5,916 bases of DNA, taken from assembly GCA_026002595.1 (NCBI GenBank), contig BOBW01000097.1, positions 1 to 5,916 on the forward strand. Direction: 5' to 3'. Below the pieces are notes generated by a model. It was not told the DNA's origin. It saw nothing but the letters and a program-made list of their open reading frames with translations, and ran no database searches. Origin of the DNA: Spirochaetia bacterium (GTDB lineage: Bacteria > Spirochaetota > Spirochaetia > Treponematales > Breznakiellaceae). Positions 4,946 to 5,916 of this stretch are shown piece by piece. Both the position numbers and the translations under genes were made by a program. The stretch's first letter is position 1; each line of letters opens with the position of its first letter.

Positions 4946-5916
4946 CTACATGTCGTATTTTTTCGGGTCCAGCTTTTCGCAGTCGTCGATTACATCGCTG
5001 ATCAGCTGATCCGCAGTTCCGGACAGGGCAGCGATTTCGCCGCTCAGGTTGTGCAGGGAATCCAGTTCCCGTTCTGTTAAGGAAAGGAGCCCTTTGTTAT
5101 ACCCCGCTTCCATTTCGATCAGGGCCTGTTCCGCCGCTATCCTGGTACGTTCGTAATGCCCCTTCCCGGCAACGATTTTTTTCGCAATACGTAAGACCAC
5201 ATCGGGCCTCAGCACATAGGCCTGGGGATCGTAGCGGGAATCCGAATCGGCGTGGAGATCCCGCAGGAGCAGGGCGGCGTTCTGCGCGGTCGCCTCGTTC
5301 ATCAGCCGGCAGTCGTAGCTTAACTGTTCAAAACTTACCGTGGGGGCCATGCCGCCCAGGAGCTTGATGTTCTGCACCGACTCGTTGCTCCACGTATCGG
5401 CCAGACAGGCCGCCACGTTCCCCAGGGGGGAAAGGTGGGCGCAGGCGGCGGTTCTCCCTTCCATGGAAATGGGGATGCCGGTAATGGCTTTGATGTAAAC
5501 CCCCTCGTAACCGCAGTCCTTGTGGGGCCCCTTTGCCCCGCACTCAACGGCAACCAGGGACCGCACCGCCGTCATAACCCGGACCGTGGCGGCAAAAACC
5601 TTGGACACATAATTCCGGTCCGCCAGAACCAGGGCGGTGTTCCCAAAGGCGCAGGCCGTATCCCCGGAGGGGATCGTATGGGTCTTATCGGCGATATTGA
5701 CAATCTCGGTCCAAAGCTTCTCCATGTCCCGGCAGCCCAGAACCGAAAGGGCGAAGAGCGATTTTTTGATGTCCCCGTACATGATGGCGTCGTCGTGTAC
5801 TTCCTTGCCCCCCACGGATTCTATGGCGAGAAAGTCCGCCCCGGCATTGGCGCAGTCCTCAAAGGTTTGAAGGATCGCGTCCCAGTGCCTGCCGTGCCAC
5901 ATGTGTTCCAGGTCCG
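4946..5916 (-). CDS. mtaB: Methanol:corrinoid methyltransferase MtaB (5' end outside window)
   Basis: The - strand frame is open from the window's right edge to the TAG at 4948-4946, about 322 residues. Full MtaB is near 460, so the first third or so is missing. The ATG at 5902 is internal, since upstream codons (DLEH) continue the frame. The protein follows archaeal MtaB closely: GADFLAIESVGGKEV, SGDTACAFGNTA, AVECGAKGPHKDCGYEG, AITGIPISMEGRTAACAH, DTWSNESVQ and FEQLSYDCRLMNEA. The zinc ligands known from Methanosarcina barkeri MtaB (Glu164, Cys220, Cys269) correspond to the Glu codon at 5821-5819, the Cys at 5653-5651 and the Cys at 5515-5513, all present. The enzyme activates methanol on zinc and transfers the methyl group to a Co(I) corrinoid protein. 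Its usual partner MtaC is not adjacent on the 3' side and may lie upstream, outside the window. Confidence 0.93.
   Translation of the reverse strand, partial: DLEHMWHGRHWDAILQTFEDCANAGADFLAIESVGGKEVHDDAIMYGDIKKSLFALSVLGCRDMEKLWTEIVNIADKTHTIPSGDTACAFGNTALVLADRNYVSKVFAATVRVMTAVRSLVAVECGAKGPHKDCGYEGVYIKAITGIPISMEGRTAACAHLSPLGNVAACLADTWSNESVQNIKLLGGMAPTVSFEQLSYDCRLMNEATAQNAALLLRDLHADSDSRYDPQAYVLRPDVVLRIAKKIVAGKGHYERTRIAAEQALIEMEAGYNKGLLSLTERELDSLHNLSGEIAALSGTADQLISDVIDDCEKLDPKKYDM

Noticed and set aside
5637..5870. Open + strand frame opposite mtaB
   Set aside because: Antisense to conserved zinc-site codons of MtaB; no independent evidence for a gene.
1..5916. CRISPR array, tRNA, rRNA, cobalamin or SAM riboswitch, insertion sequence
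   Set aside because: Looked for regular direct repeats with spacers, tRNA-like arms, riboswitch-like leaders and transposase motifs; none seen. Leaders before the corrinoid and DUF2284 genes are too short for a cobalamin riboswitch.

Overview
The window reads as part of an anaerobic, C1-metabolising bacterial chromosome. Coding density is high, the genes look moderately GC-rich and the intergenic gaps are AT-rich. The gene content points to an organism with corrinoid-dependent methyl transfer: a B12-binding methyl carrier, an iron-sulfur ATPase that reactivates such carriers, and a zinc methanol:corrinoid methyltransferase. Acetogenic Firmicutes and termite-gut Treponema both fit. The small antitoxin and toxin remnant at 4432-4822 remind me of short pairs seen in Treponema genomes, so I lean to a termite-gut-type Treponema. 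That is inference and not proof.

Region 1 (1-1500, + strand) is a tightly coupled sulfur/regulation operon. It holds the C-terminal half of a PLP enzyme of the cystathionine gamma-synthase/beta-lyase family, then two consecutive Rrf2-family repressors whose start codons overlap the preceding stops. The first Rrf2 protein carries an IscR-like three-cysteine cluster. The second lacks it and resembles CymR-type regulators. Together they suggest that cysteine/methionine metabolism is tied to Fe-S or sulfur status.

Region 2 (1501-4368, + strand) starts with a near-consensus sigma-70 promoter (1546-1575) and a 10-bp direct repeat. It continues with a cysteine-rich DUF2284 protein, a second likely promoter overlapped by an inverted repeat (2148-2176), a methyltransferase corrinoid protein, and a 2Fe-2S/ASKHA corrinoid activator of the RACo type. 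The corrinoid protein would carry the methyl group on cobalt, and the activator would use ATP and an electron to rescue it after oxidation to Co(II). No methyltransferase lies between them.

Region 3 (4369-4945) is a scar-like gap. On the - strand it holds a small intact antitoxin-like gene, preceded by a degraded toxin-like remnant that has lost its start frame and probably its C-terminus. Beyond these is a long imperfect inverted repeat (4828-4898).

Region 4 (4946-5916, - strand) is the C-terminal two thirds or so of a methanol:corrinoid methyltransferase (MtaB) with all three expected zinc ligands. It converges on the corrinoid/activator cluster and runs off the right edge, so its own operon partners lie outside the window.
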